A DNA stretch of 64,000 bases from Cercospora beticola. Its lineage: Eukaryota > Ascomycota > Dothideomycetes > Mycosphaerellales > Mycosphaerellaceae. The notes beneath the pieces are model-generated. The model had not been told where the DNA came from and ran no database searches. It saw only the letters and a list, made by a program, of their open reading frames with translations. The translations under genes and the position numbers were made by a program. Below are positions 46,280-58,418 of this stretch, one piece after another. The DNA lies in the NCBI RefSeq assembly GCF_033473495.1, contig NC_088937.1:930001-994000 (forward strand), given 5' to 3'. The first letter of the stretch is position 1, and the number at the start of each line of letters is the position of its first letter.

Positions 46280-49242
46280 CTGGCGTGATGTGAGGAGATG
46301 TGAGATGGGACACGGTGTCGATAGTGTTGCAGTTCTATCGAGTGACAGTAGCCCGACGATGCGGTTCCAGCCAGTCGGTGATCCGAGGCTGGTATAACTG
46401 TGAACGAAAGGCAGGCTCAGTGGCAGCCACCCACTCGATACGGCCTTGGTCGGTAAGCTTAGTTCGCCTCGTTCCGGAGAATGGTCGTCGATAGTTGGTC
46501 GTCAGCAGGCAGTAGCAAAAAAAGGGCCGGGCGCGCGGTGGACTCGATGGGTCTTTGCTCCTCGTGACGTATCACAGGACGTTGGTGTTGTCCAGGTCGA
46601 GGAGAGGGTGCGAAGCGGTAGTTCCTGGGTTGGTTCGATGGATGGCTAGCATTGGCCGCATAAAGTTGGCCGATGATCGACGGTATATGTACGAACGCTC
46701 GCACGACCGCCTATAATACTGGCTGCAGCGTGCGAGGATGGGCCTGCACGCGAGAACTTCGTGGAGGATTGAAACCGGACAGTTGCTCGACGTGGGCCGT
46801 GGAGGGTCGTTTCACGCAGCGCTTGACGTAACACACCGAGGCACGAGACGGAGGTAGTTCTGAAGCTAAAGAGGGACCCAGAGATGGACTTGTGAAGAGC
46901 TGCCAGCCCAACCTTTCAGCGCGAGGCGCGGATAGCTTTGCAGTCTGTGCGGTGCTAGTCGAACAACATGCAAGAAATACTCCCGACGGACTGGATAGCT
47001 GGCCAATGACGGCCAGTGCAAGGGATGAAACAGCGTGGACCTATCGTGTCCAGCGAGCCGCCAAGTAAGGAAGCTGCGCTGAACCAGCGGGTTGCGGCTG
47101 GTATAGAAGAGGCAGCATCCCAGCAGTTGGACGCTCACCGGCGAAACCTAAGCCAGCCTGCATGGCATGGCGCGCTTCTTGTTCGCGCACGACGGAGCAT
47201 GGGCGTGAAGCCTCGACAATTTGCAGCCCCAAGTGGCTAGCTCGCCTTTGGCTGCCGCTCGGTTGTGTGCAGTGAAGGAGCCAGGACTGGGTGGGCATTC
47301 GGTCTTGGGGCCCGGTCGCTGCTGCTGCGAGATGTGTACGCTCTCGCCAGGGATGTCCGTTAGTCGATCCATGCGGGCTCATGCACCAGCAACTATGATA
47401 CATCTCTCTGTGACGTCGAGCATGGAGCTAGGGGCTTGGGCTACCATATAACCAGCCGTAAGGGCCAGGTCATCAGCGCAGGCGTGACAGGTTCTTTGCA
47501 CAAATTGACTCGAGCGCGCGCAGTCCCGCGTCCCCACCCGTCCGTTTTCGAGGGTCGGTGGGTGGTGGGAGCTGGCTGTCAAGGCGCGGTGCAGGTATCC
47601 ATCGATCCTGCATTTTCATTAGGGCGGTCCGGGGAATAAGCGTTCAGATGTCGCGAACGATCTGCAGAACTTTGCTGGCCGCGCGCGTTGAGTCCCGCGG
47701 CAGCAGGCCAATGGGGAGATGGAGGGAGGTGAGGGCTGCGAGGATGGTTGTTTTCCGCCTGCTGCTCTGCCCATCAACGGCATATAGCTGGGCCGTGGCA
47801 GGCAGTGGGCATTACTCGAGCGAGTCGAGTGCACGTTCGCGCGGGCGCATGGCATTCCAGTGTAACGCTAGGAATGGGCGGTGAGGTGTGAAGTGCCGAC
47901 TGGCTGGGCTGGTAGCGAGTGTCATCTACAACGCTTGTGACACGGTGTGCATCTCGGATCTCGTGACCCTAGTCGGAGCAGTGCCATTGAAGAAAAACAG
48001 CCGCCAGCCGAGACATTCTCGCACTCCTGGCGTCGATTTCACGCCCTGCGTTGGAATGCGTGGGCGAGGCCGTGAGAAGAGCACAACATGTCCTGCCACG
48101 AGAAGATCACAGTATAGCACAGCACGCACAGCAAGCACAGCAAGCACATGGCGATGGCGGTCAAGAGGCCGTTGACGCGGACAATGCATTCTTCACAGGG
48201 GTAGCTGCCTGACGCAAGTCATTCGCCTTTAGCGTCATCCTCGCCAGCAGCACGCAGCAAGCACAGATCGCATGTTCCGTTCGATGGCCGAGGGTGGAGG
48301 CTACAGGACGGGGCTGCGGCTAAGGTAGTGGGAGGCAAGTCACGAAGCTTGATGCCACTACTGCCAGCACCCGGTCGAGGAGGCCTGCACAGCGCCGGAG
48401 CGACGACCACGGCGCGGCAACGTGCGCGCGATGCCCGGCGAGTTGCTGCGTGCAGGCGGGCGATGGGACGCTGGGGCGGTGGCGGCGAGGGCGGTGGACT
48501 TCCTGCGGGCGAGCACGGCGGGGCTGGCTGGCTGGCCATGGTCAGGCTCATCACAATGGTCGACGTGGCCGGCTCTCGTTGCAGCAGCAGCGCAGCACGT
48601 CGACGAAGCGCGCTGCGGCAGGATGGTTGGCGCTACAGCCGACCAGGCTATGCTAGAGAGCGCCGAACAATCGGCGAACATGTTCCCTTCGAGGGATTCC
48701 CTGCCCACTTGCGCGCAGCTCTATTTTAGTCCGATGCACGCGCTTCTGGCGGTGTGCTCGGAGATGCGTGGCCAACGACAGATCGTGCTGTGCTGTGCTG
48801 TGCTGTGCTGTGCTGTGCTATGCTGTGCAGACAGAGCACATGACGACAGATGAATTGAGCCTCATGTCTTTCTGCATCGTCTCATCGCGCCTGCTGCTGG
48901 TCGGTTCTGCACTTCCCGGCGTGCCCTAATAACACCAGTGATAAGAGCGTGACTGCCCCATCTGCCGCCGTTCGCAACGAGCATGCACCGGCGGCTCATC
49001 CGCTCGCAGGCCGCGCTGTCGAATCGAGCACTCGCATCCACTTGCGCGCTGCGTGACTGGCCCGCCGCGCACATGGCTCGTGCAGCCCACTTCACCTCCA
49101 ACCCACAATCGGCAGCCTCTCCTCCATCACCGTCCTGAATCCATCACAACGTCCGCCGCGTCATCTGCTCATCCAAGCGCCGCTGTCCACTGTCCGCACG
49201 CGTCGACGCCATCCCTCCACCTCCGACTCCCATCCCAGCATC
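46280..49242. other. Long intergenic region (~3 kb)
   Basis: GC-rich sequence with many short overlapping frames, none convincing. It should include the first exon(s) and long leader of the Myb gene. There are short AGCACAGCA-type repeats near 48117-48150 and a pentanucleotide repeat near 48785. Just before 49243 it is CT/CA-rich, as expected for the tubulin cofactor leader. Confidence 0.45.
48785..48828. repeat. Pentanucleotide microsatellite (GTGCT)n
   Basis: About eight to nine copies of a GTGCT unit, with one variant copy (CTATG for CTGTG) near the right end. Confidence 0.85.
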
Positions 49243-50229
49243 ATGGCCGCGTCCGCCGCCGATGTGCCCCTGCTCATTAAATCGGAGAATTCCTCCTCTG
49301 AACGCCGCATCTCTCCAGCGTGGACCGTTGCCCAGCTCAAAGCGCGTCTCGAGCCTATCACGGGCGTTCCGGCGTCTTGTCAACGTCTGAGCCTGCACGT
49401 TGCTTCTCAGCCACCACAGCCCATCGAGCCTGCAGATGAGGAAACCACGCAAATAGCTGCATGGCCGCTTCAAGCATACGCAGAACTGCTGGTGCGTAAA
49501 CTCGAGCCCGCGTGTCTCATCGCATCCCCCATCACCTTCTGCAATATCGCCGCTGAACCACTCTCGTGGTACCCTTTGCAACCCTCTCCGCACCGGCCAC
49601 TGGAATTCGCCGGTGGCATGACCAGCTATTATAAGGGGCGGAACATCATGCACTGCAGCGTGTTGAGCCCATGGCTGCAAAGCATCGATCGCCTTGGCAC
49701 CTACCACTCCCAGGATTCATCTGCTGATCGCTCATGCTAGGTCACTGATACCCGGCCGCCCGGCTCGAGGACCAACTATACCGACGTGTCTTCCGTACAG
49801 AAGTATGAAATGCCCCAGGATGAGTACGAGAGCCGCACGGACAGCGTGCTGGCATGGAAGAAAGCCCGCAAACTGGGCCGCTTCGATCCTGATGCCCCGA
49901 ACATTGAACAGCAAAAGATCGACGCTTCGTACCGTGAGGTCGACTCCCGCCACATCAAGCAAGGCGCCCGATGTCGTCTGCTGCCGGAGACCGACCATAG
50001 ACGCGGCACTGTGCAGTTTGTCGGCGACGTACCGGAGATCCCGGGCGGCATTGGTGCCTGGGTTGGCATTCAACTCGATGAGCCTACCGGTAAGAATGAT
50101 GGCAGTGTGGAGGGCCAGCGCTACTTCGAATGTCAGCCAAATTGTGGTGTGTTCGTAAGGCCCGAGCGTGTTGAAGTCGGAGATTTCCCCGTTCTGGACG
50201 AGTTCGCTGATGAAGATGATGAATTTTGA
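49243..50229 (+). CDS. ALF1: Tubulin-folding cofactor B (Alf1), UBL + CAP-Gly
   Basis: Exons 49243-49491 and 49741-50229 give 245 residues, the normal TBCB length. The first exon encodes a ubiquitin-like domain (VPLLIKSENSSSERRISPAW, VAQLKARLEPITGVP). The splice joins LQAYAELLV to TDTRPPG, the family-typical end of that domain. A short coiled region with YEMPQDEYESRTDSVLAWKK follows. The CAP-Gly domain has the signature PTGKNDGSVEGQRYFECQPN. The C terminus is acidic and aromatic (DEDDEF), resembling the EEY/F tail of alpha-tubulin recognised by CAP-Gly domains. The protein binds alpha-tubulin and works with cofactor E in heterodimer assembly. The 249-nt intron is long for this locus. Confidence 0.95.
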
Positions 50230-53200
50230 GCGACTCGCAACTGGTCTCACCCTTCGGCGACACCGCCATTTGGAATGCTACCAATGCCGGGATCCGTTGT
50301 GTATCGGCGTCGAGCAGGTTTCAGATCCAGTAGTGCCCACGCGAGCAGCAGGTCGTGCCAGCGCAGAAGGCGTAAGGGACGTCAATGCTTCGTCTTTACT
50401 GGGCAAACCCTGCTTGTCACAACCACACGGATGGACCAAGCATGTTTGACAGTCTTGACAAGGCAGTGCATGGGCTACACGGCCGTACAGCCAAAGGATT
50501 TCTGCTGATCCTGACCATGTGTGGAGCGCTGATAGTTGGCGCGATGCAACGGAGGTCTCACAATGCCCATGGCGGAATCTTTACCGCACGACCGATATAC
50601 CAGCAGTATCTCTGTCGTATGCAGCGCATCTGAGGCACCCTGTCTCAAGGATCGAGGCAGGCGGTGAATCACGCACGAAGAGAGATCAAAACATGCGGAT
50701 CTCCGCTTTGCTGTGCGCAAGTAGCCGACCCAGACCATGCACAAAGGCAAGCACATATGATCAATTCTCCTAGTTCGAGTATCAGTTCCCAGCATTCGAC
50801 AAGTCAACCTGGCATTTGCAATTGCAGGATGCATACTCCTGGTATTTCTCGGCCGCCGGCATAAGACGGTGACGACCAAACAGTGCATACAGTGAAATTC
50901 ATTTCCACATCAATGCACTTCGGAATTGCTCGCTGCAGAAGCGATCGCAATACAAATCGGCATGTCCTGCAGACAAGGCCCGGTCGGCGCTAGTCCTCGG
51001 ACCGTGCTGCACATACATGAGTCGCGAGCACACGAGGATTATGCTTAACACCACTGAGTCGTACAACAGGAAAGTGCGCAATCACGAAGACACGTTGCAA
51101 TGAATCGGTGAGCAGAATGCTACTCGAACGACGCACAAAGTCTAAATTATCCCAACTGTCGGTGAGCAGCACGTTCGGAAAGCTCGCACTCGACATGACA
51201 TTGCATTCAATGTGCTATGCACGCGCACGTGCGGAGCAGCCTTGCATGTCACAGCCCTTTGCCCCAGGAACAAACCCTCTCCATTTTCCAAATAATAATA
51301 ATATCTTTATCACTGATCAACCCCGACGACTCAACTTCGCTCTTCAAGGTCCTTCTTCGGTGAATCAAGTCAGCATCGCATGAGCATGGGATGAAGACAG
51401 ATTGGCGACTTGGCAACAACCCAGTCAAAAAGATCCGATGCTCCTCCATCCTTCAATGTTATCAGCTGATGATACGAACTCCTGGTGCAAGACCTACGCT
51501 CCTGGTCGAATCTCATAATGCGACACCAGCAAAATGGGCAAAGTACGGAAACGACGCTCAACTAGGAAGACGCAAATTGCATTTCGGAGTATTGATGAAC
51601 TTGAAACCCCTGCCACGTTCTACTCCAACTTCCCGAGAACTTGGGTGATGTGATGATGCGAGAGTCAGACATTTGCGGTTCGAGAATCAAGCGACTCAAA
51701 CTCATCACACGAACCACTTCATAACATGTAGGAACAACACAAGGGTGAAGTTTCAATAGTAATAAGGCGTCCAGCAAAAAACAACGGCAAGTTTCTCATG
51801 TCGTGGGTATCTAGAAATCTCAAGCTCTCTCAAGTCATGATCGTAAGCTTTGTTGCTTGTCAATGCCAAATTTCCTTGCCATGCTTCCTCTTCCTCTTCC
51901 TCTTTCCTCTCTGCGAGTCAATTCTCCCGCGTTGTCAAGTGTCAATTGTGGGAAAAGACCGCTCCGCTGGAAATCGCATCTTCATGCCTGCAATTCAAGT
52001 TTAATCCAACAAAGAACAGCTGGCAACGCCGCGAATCGAGGCACTAGATTTTCCTGAAGAAGGTGCTGTTCGAATCACAAGTTGGAGCAACCCAATGCAG
52101 CTTTCGCATGGAAAGGGCTGGTGGACGAGAAAGAGTGACGCGCAACAGTCAAAAATTGAACAACGCATCACCCGCTTCTCCCACCACTCTCAACCTCACA
52201 ACCCTGTGCAAAGAATATCCGCGCAGTCTTGGTTCTGCTTTCATTCGTAATCGCATAATTGTTTCCTGTAGAGTAGCAAAGGAATCGTCAGCATTCGCCA
52301 CCACAAAGCTAATCAAGTAGATGATGTATGTGTGTGTGATGATGTGGGTGATGGATCCCAAGCGCCGCGCATGCGAACAGTGTGACCTAAGCGTGATGAA
52401 CCGATGGGGTCCCACGCCGCACGAGGACGTCTACACTCGGTTGGACCTGCGCTGTAACGTTGCACGAAGGGCGCAAAGCAAACCGGGGCCCAGGAAGTTG
52501 CTGCCCACTCTTTTTAAATAGGCGGAAGTCCGGCAGATCCACCCGTACGCCTCATTGAGTACGAAAATCCAAGCATGGCGTTCCTGAAGCTGAGAGCAGG
52601 AACCGGGCCCCGGCGCGAGCAAATCTCTTGGTTCAGTTCCTGATCCTGGATGGAGATGCGTTGTCTCATCCTGTCGACAGGCGAGCGACAGTTCCGTCGC
52701 ACTGCAGCGACGGCACCCCCACGCTCGAACCAGTCTTCAACACTGCACTGCAGGACGGTTCGCACCGGCATGAGCGGCATGTCGTGTTGGGTTGGGCAGC
52801 AGCTCGCGCTGTGTGCTTGTACCACTGAGCGTTATTCTGACAGCGTCCGTTGCACACACACACACCGCCATGATATCGAGAGCTAAGCGCGGCTCTCGGA
52901 CGGCGACACGGGGAAGCTGCAGCTGCAAAGTCCTCGACAACAATACAATTGTATGGTCGTCCTTGCGGTGAGCTGACCGCCATCCGGGATCGAGGCAGTC
53001 TGAACCAAGAATGTCGGCTGGGAGTTGTTTGCTGACGATTCAATGCGAGGCCGAAGCCCAGCCGAGTGTGGGGCCTATTGTTCGGAGAGATCGCAGCCCC
53101 ACATGTGTTGTGTCTTCTTGTCATTCAGTCAAGCGAGCAGTCTAGCGAGCGTCCTGTAGCGAGCTCTTCGTTGGTCTAAGGGCCATGATTTCCGCTTGTC

Positions 53201-53346
53201 ACTGCAGTCAATTCCAGCAGTTTGAGGGCTTGGCACCACTGTCCAGCAGACCAGTTGGCGATTCCAGATATTGAACGTTTGCGGATCGCTGCCATGTGGT
53301 CCGGGATATTCGCAGCAGGGCGGAGCAGGAATCAAGTATTGGCGTG
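50230..53346. other. Long intergenic region (~3.1 kb)
   Basis: No gene supported. It contains a polypyrimidine (CTTCCT)n-like run near 51885-51915, a CACACACA run near 52855 and many short chance frames. A non-coding RNA or an undetected multi-exon gene cannot be ruled out by eye. Confidence 0.4.
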
Positions 53347-53372
53347 TCACTGCCATGGTTTCCGGGATTTTT
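53281..53372. repeat. Imperfect direct repeat downstream of mif2
   Basis: Two copies of about 32 bp at 53281-53312 and 53341-53372 share the core CTGCCATGnnnTCCGGGAT. A weaker third resemblance lies near 53176-53195. They coincide with the place where the last mif2 exon would be expected. Confidence 0.55.
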
Positions 53373-55438
53373 GTGCAAGAGTGAGAGAGAAAGAGAAGAG
53401 AATAGGCTTACCTCGAGGAACGACCCAACATCCACCCTTGCTGATTGCAAACTGGTTGACCTCCATCCCAGTGGCGCCAACTTCAACCATAATTTTACCT
53501 TCGTGCACGAAGAACACCATCTGCATCTTTCGGCTGTTCTTGGCGCGCTTGAAGCCTTCCGGCGGTAGCTCGACTACGCCAGCGCCGAAGAATGGTAGGG
53601 TCATGATCTTGGCATATCTGAAATCGGAGCCAGGGACATCTTTCGTCACGATCGAAGATGCCGCAAAAGCAAGGTCTGCAAGATCCGTTAGTTAAAGATG
53701 TCTCAACCCACTAGGCAACCGTATGTAAAACTCACCTTCCTGGATGGGGTCTTCTGGGTCTCCTGCGTTCGTCTCCGTGTTCCAATTGGCAACATTCCCG
53801 GTAATCACGCCGGCTAGTTCTTCCCATTCATCAGGCACAGTGGACTCTGTTTCACTTTCCTCTTCGATATCCCGCAGTCGACTACCATGCTTGCGGCTCT
53901 TCTTTCTCTTTTTAGCTCGTGGTCTTGACACCTGAACAGGTTCAGCTCGGATGATGCCCTCGATTTCGCCATTTCTCCATATCCGGCCTTCGTTTTCCCA
54001 GAATTTCAGGGGCTGAATGAGATTTCTCCCTGAACGCGAAGTCTGTTCGTGCGCATCGGCAGCGGGCGTGTGCGCTCGTAGGTTGACATTGCTAACAGGA
54101 CCCATACTCGCACCACGGCCTTTAGCTGGTGAGCCACTAGGCCGGACGGGGCTTCCATTGCGCTGAATTGCACGATTCGAATCGCTTTCTTTCAACGCGG
54201 CCGACTTTCCTTTCTTGCCTTTGCCCTTCCCTTTACCCTTCCTCGCCGGCTCCGCATCGTTCTCGGGCTCTGGCTGCGTGTGTAATTGAGAATCCAGGAG
54301 AGGTTGGTGATGCTCATCGTCATCGCCGGTCGCCAAATATTCGTCTTCGTACCGAATAGTAGATGGCCCGGCCTCCACTTCGGCATCTTCGTGATGTACT
54401 GCAATGTTAGATGTGCGCTTCTTTTTCGAAGGCCGGCTCAGCTGTTCTTCTTCTACTTGCGCGCTGTTCAGACTTGTCCGTGGACGTTTCGAGCCCGAGG
54501 GTGATGCCACAGCAGGCGAAAGAGGTAGTTGGCTCGTATTGGATTGGTCTGATTTTCGTGGTCGTCCTCGCTTCCGCTTCGAACCCTCATCAGCTTCATG
54601 AATACTGATAGCTGTTCGCTCTGGCTCTATTGCCTCAGGCACTTCATCGTCGAACATTAGATGTTGATCATCGTCTTCCTCGATTGACTGCTCCACACTT
54701 TCGTCCTCGCCAATGATGCCGTTCGGTGGTTCAACAGAAGTAGCGCGGACTTCATCGACATCGTCCTCGTACTCATAAACATCTGGTCTGCCTGGGCCAG
54801 TCGATCTTCGTAGCTTGTGCCGTGGCTTGAAAGGACTTTGGGCGTCTGCGACATGGATGCTCTTTCGATTGCGGTTGACAGTCTCGAACTGAAGCTTGCG
54901 ATTTACTGCGGGTTCTCTGCCGTCGCGAGGAGAGCTTGCAGGCTCTTCTGAGATACCAGGTCGAGACTGCGGGCGCACTGAACTCATTCGGCGCGGTGAG
55001 CCTCCAATGCTGGTTCGTTTCAGCGGCGATTGTCGCGCGGGAGGTAGTCGAGGTGTTTTGCGCTTGCCTAGTGTTGTCGTTACGTCGGGTGCTGAGCCTG
55101 AGAAGGCATGTCGGGTAAGCAAATCTTCCTCATCTTCCTCTTCCTTGATATACGCACTATCCTCTACGTCCATGCCCTCGCTGGTGAGAATTGTCCTGCT
55201 GCCATTTTGCTCTGGGGAAGTCGGCGAAGAGAATATGCCAGAGACAGGCTCAAGTCCATGCTCATCTCTAAGCCCAGTGTCTTGCAATGTGATGCCCGTT
55301 CTCCTATGCACACATCAGTGATGCGCGCTCTGTACAGGTCGTCGTTGCCGCGTACCGTCCAACTTTGCCCACATCGAAGTACTGCTGACCCGTCTTCTTG
55401 CGGCGTCCTGGTGTCCCATTCTTCGCGGCAGGCGCCAT
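53347..55438 (-). CDS. MIF2: Inner-kinetochore protein Mif2/CENP-C (3' end uncertain)
   Basis: Exons 55438-55356, 55303-53736 and 53675 to about 53420. Introns are 52 and 60 nt; the second has a TAACTAAC branch. The N-terminal block QQYFDVGKVGR|RTGITLQDTG across the first splice matches the Mif2 N-terminal region. About 350 disordered residues with AT-hook-like KRGRPRK follow. The CENP-C motif that binds the CENP-A nucleosome (RSGRNLIQPLKFWENEGRIW) comes next, then the cupin dimerisation domain (TLPFFGAGVVELPPEGFKRA, MVFFVHEGKIMVEVG, FAISKGGCWVVPRG). A strong donor GTAAGC follows PRG. I could not find a convincing last exon for the expected final cupin strands; reading through gives a stop at 53347. 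It anchors the kinetochore to centromeric chromatin. Confidence 0.88.
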
Positions 55439-55713
55439 AGCACTCGGCGGTTGGTTTTCTTTGCCCCGCGCCAGCTTTTCCAACCGAAATAGTCCAATGC
55501 GCCAAAAGGGTGGAGTGAGAGAAACGGCGGGCGGTGGTTGTTGCGGCGGTGCACGCGTTGTCGCGCGACTGTCGTGTCGTGCCGTGAGTGTAAACACAGG
55601 AAGGCAGCTCCCGCGCTGAAGACTTGGCGCTGCCCTCGTGCTGCGACGTCATCCGAGCCAGCCAATCCAGGTCGAACCCAGTTACAACCATCAACCAGAA
55701 CACTCATCTTCGA

Positions 55714-56289
55714 ATGGCTTCTATTGATCACTTCGACATGTCCAGCTTTACCGGCAGAGAGATCATCTTGCGAGGGCCGCACCTCCTCCAATTCGTTTAC
55801 TGCCTCTATGGCGGTGCCTTATCATACGTTGCCATAACCAACCTGCAAAAGTACGAGGCAACATCCAAGAAGCTTGCCGAATGGTCAAAAGAAGCAGAGA
55901 ACCAGTTATGGAAGACAAGAACAACTCAAGCGTCGGGAGCTCTGGCAGTATGTAGAGTCACAGCGGTTCCACGTTCTAAAGCTTATTGTAACTAGATATT
56001 GGCCTCTTTCATCGGATCTTTCAGCCTCGCCTTCTTCGCAGATTCGCTACCCAAATTGATGCGTATGACTACGTCTCCTGCCCTGGTCGTGCTGGTGCTA
56101 TTTACTCGAGGTCACATCAAGAATTACTGGGCACCAAAGGACGGCAAGAATATCACTCGCATCCCACTGCCCAAAATGGGAGACTACAACGAGGCTGAAC
56201 GTAAGACTGAGGGCTTGCTCAAGGTGCTGGAGTATCTGGAGTACAGCTGGGTCCTGACGAGCTTTATCAACGGCATGATAGGGTATTGA
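55714..56289 (+). CDS. Conserved multi-pass membrane protein of unknown function
   Basis: Exons 55714-55947 and 55996-56289, with a 48-nt intron and the GTATGT donor after ASGALA. The product is 175 residues. There are three hydrophobic segments: one after residue 22 (LLQFVYCLYGGALSYVAI), one at the splice junction (ILASFIGSFSLAFFADSL) and one at ALVVLVLFTRG. A Lys/Glu-rich loop containing KYEATSKKLAEWSKEAENQL separates the first two. The C terminus is soluble with an EYLEYSWVLTSFINGMIGY end. No family known to me. It is divergent from mif2, with starts about 275 bp apart. It might act in an organelle membrane, but nothing in the sequence decides this. Confidence 0.72.
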
Positions 56290-56827
56290 ACTTTAGTACT
56301 GATATCAAAAGCTGAAATTCAGAACATTACAGACAGAAGTCTCAACTGCTGACGCGGTCGCGTCGCTAGAGGGCAGACACCAGCCGGCATTACTGAAGTT
56401 GGGAAGAACATCACCGGTTAACAAACACAATTAGTTTACGTCTGAACGGCTCATTTCTGCTTCTCACCATAGCCTTGCCTCTCAAGACAGATCAGAGGCC
56501 TGTTAGGTTTCCTAGCCAGTCTGCGGCGCAGCATCGCGAAGATTGCCAAGCATTCAACCGACGATCCGGCCAGCCAAAAGAATCGTCTCCCTCTCGATAA
56601 AGTCGACACTACGCTCTCATCGCAGTCTATTTTCCAGTGCTTCTAGAGAGCCAGAAAGAACAGCCTGCGGTTCGGAGTACGAATGGAGAAGAGAATGGTC
56701 CACCGTGAGCGGCACGGGCCGAAATGTCGCGTGCGAAAAATGTGATTCATATGCACTTCCACCTCTATCAGCACACTACGGGGTCCAAAAATGATCGCAA
56801 TTAGAGCCGTTTGAAGCAAAAAATTGA
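56290..56827. other. Intergenic spacer
   Basis: No gene was seen. An A6 run at 56818-56823 is the Pol III terminator (T6 on the minus strand) of the adjacent tRNA-like gene. Confidence 0.5.
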
Positions 56828-56982
56828 CTCTCCATCAGGGAATCGAACCCTGGTCTCCCGCGCTTGTGGCTGCCCTCAGAGAGAGCTTTTGCTGACAAGC
56901 GGAAATCTGTTGCAAGAATGAGATTCACATCGTACGCTAAGTTTTTATCGATGACTTACCATGACCACTAGACCAATGAAGA
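56828..56982 (-). tRNA. tRNA-Asp(GTC)-like gene with two intervening segments
   Basis: On the minus strand the locus begins TCTTCAT and ends ATGGAGA plus a G, which pair as a full 7-bp acceptor stem (one G-U). The A box (TGGTCTAGTGG) and T arm/B box (CAGGGTTCGATTCCCTG) are perfect, and a T6 run follows within 10 nt. The anticodon arm is TCCGC/GCGGG with loop TTGTCA...C, giving anticodon GTC. Two segments interrupt the fold. The first is about 30 nt at the canonical 37/38 position, whose end (ACAAGCG) pairs with the anticodon arm (CGCTTGT), as in normal pre-tRNA introns. The second is about 53 nt between the D arm and the anticodon stem. It starts GTAAGT and ends CAACAG. Removing both leaves a 72-nt cloverleaf. 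It could also be a disrupted pseudogene. Confidence 0.65.
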
Positions 56983-58418
56983 CAACTCGCTTGATACGGG
57001 CCGATGTCCTGAAACGAATATAATACTCAGTACTCACACACTTATGCATTGCTGCCTGGCGCAGAACGACTTCCGAAAATAGTGAGCCGGATATGTGCAA
57101 GTTCGGAAATGCGACATTCCGGTCTTCGATCTGTTGAGCTGTACGACAATTAATTCGAGGCAAGCCTATCGTCTCTCCTTGCTACACACGTCCACAGCAA
57201 TCACTTCTGGTACGCTGCGCCGCGCCATCTGCTATTTATGGAAATGTAAGGCCGCCCTTGCAGTGATCTAGTTTGTCGCCCTCGTCCAGGTGACAACAGT
57301 CTGCGGATCAGCTGGAAATTCTGTTCTTGGCATACTACTACTGCTGGAAGCCTTTCCTGTTTTTCAAGCGTCGAATCTCCCCATCCCGCTTGCTTGCACA
57401 ATCAATTTCCATCATGCTGATCATTGCTTTGTGGCCAACCGGCACATGGAGAAGAATCTGCACAACGGATCATTTTCTACCATGCTATTAAGCCGAATGG
57501 ACTCTTGTCCGCAACTCACTTGGTCACGATATCTGCTGTCAGGGACCCGCGAAATCTCTAGTCGCTGTCTGTCACGTTTGTCTGCCTTAAATATGGGTCC
57601 GCTGGCCCTCCCTGTTATCTCACAGGAGAAGGCTCGCAATCCCAATTTCATCTGTACATAGCCTGGTGTCTGGATTTCGGTCCATCTGCAGAACCCATAT
57701 CCTGGCATTAGGCATCCATTCCACTTTGCCCGTCTGCTATTTTCCTGCCTCAATTCGGGAATTCACAATTTCGTGCAGAATAATGCTCTTCAGCGTTGCA
57801 TCTCTGCAGCTAACCCCAGTCCCTTCCTGAAGGAATCCCTGAGTCGCGGAATGTAGACTTGAGCACATAACTTAGTAGTTCTCTTGACCATCTCTGATAA
57901 TACGAAGTTTTGACATTTGCCATCATTCTGTCGCTCGCCTTCCAGCTGATCCTTGCACAAAGATTTCTACCACTGGCCCTCAGCCTTTCCTACATCAGGC
58001 ACCGCTTCGGTCGAACCGGAAGGGCTCAAGAACAGGATCCAGCGACTGGCTATGACTCTGCGACTAGCCAGCGATCGCACTTGGCTAATAATGTCCTGCT
58101 TACCGAGTTGTATCAGCAAGTCGTGATTTACCTTATAATCAGGACCAAATTTGATATGATCAGCTTGTTATGCGGATGCAGGCAACTGGAGTCGTTCAAG
58201 GACCTTTCTCATATTCGGATCGCAGAGCTTGGACGTGAATTAGTAAGGACTGTAGTGATATGTCACTTGAATGTTATGCTCCTCATCTATGTTCACCGTT
58301 TTGCGGTTTCTTTTTCAGGAAGGCATTGCAAATGAGGGAGCTCGCGGAACAGGCATGGACGAGTTGGGGTTGTCTGGAATAATGCACGTCTGAATGATTT
58401 TTCAGTTGAGATTGTCTG
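56983..58418. other. Intergenic region, no gene supported
   Basis: About 1.4 kb. A plus-strand frame at 57910-58335 starts from TTG and shows no domain; others are shorter. Base composition is more A+T-rich than in the left half of the window. Confidence 0.45.

Noticed and set aside
57910..58335. 141-codon plus-strand frame with hydrophobic start
   Set aside because: It begins with TTG, shows no domain, and no intron would extend it.
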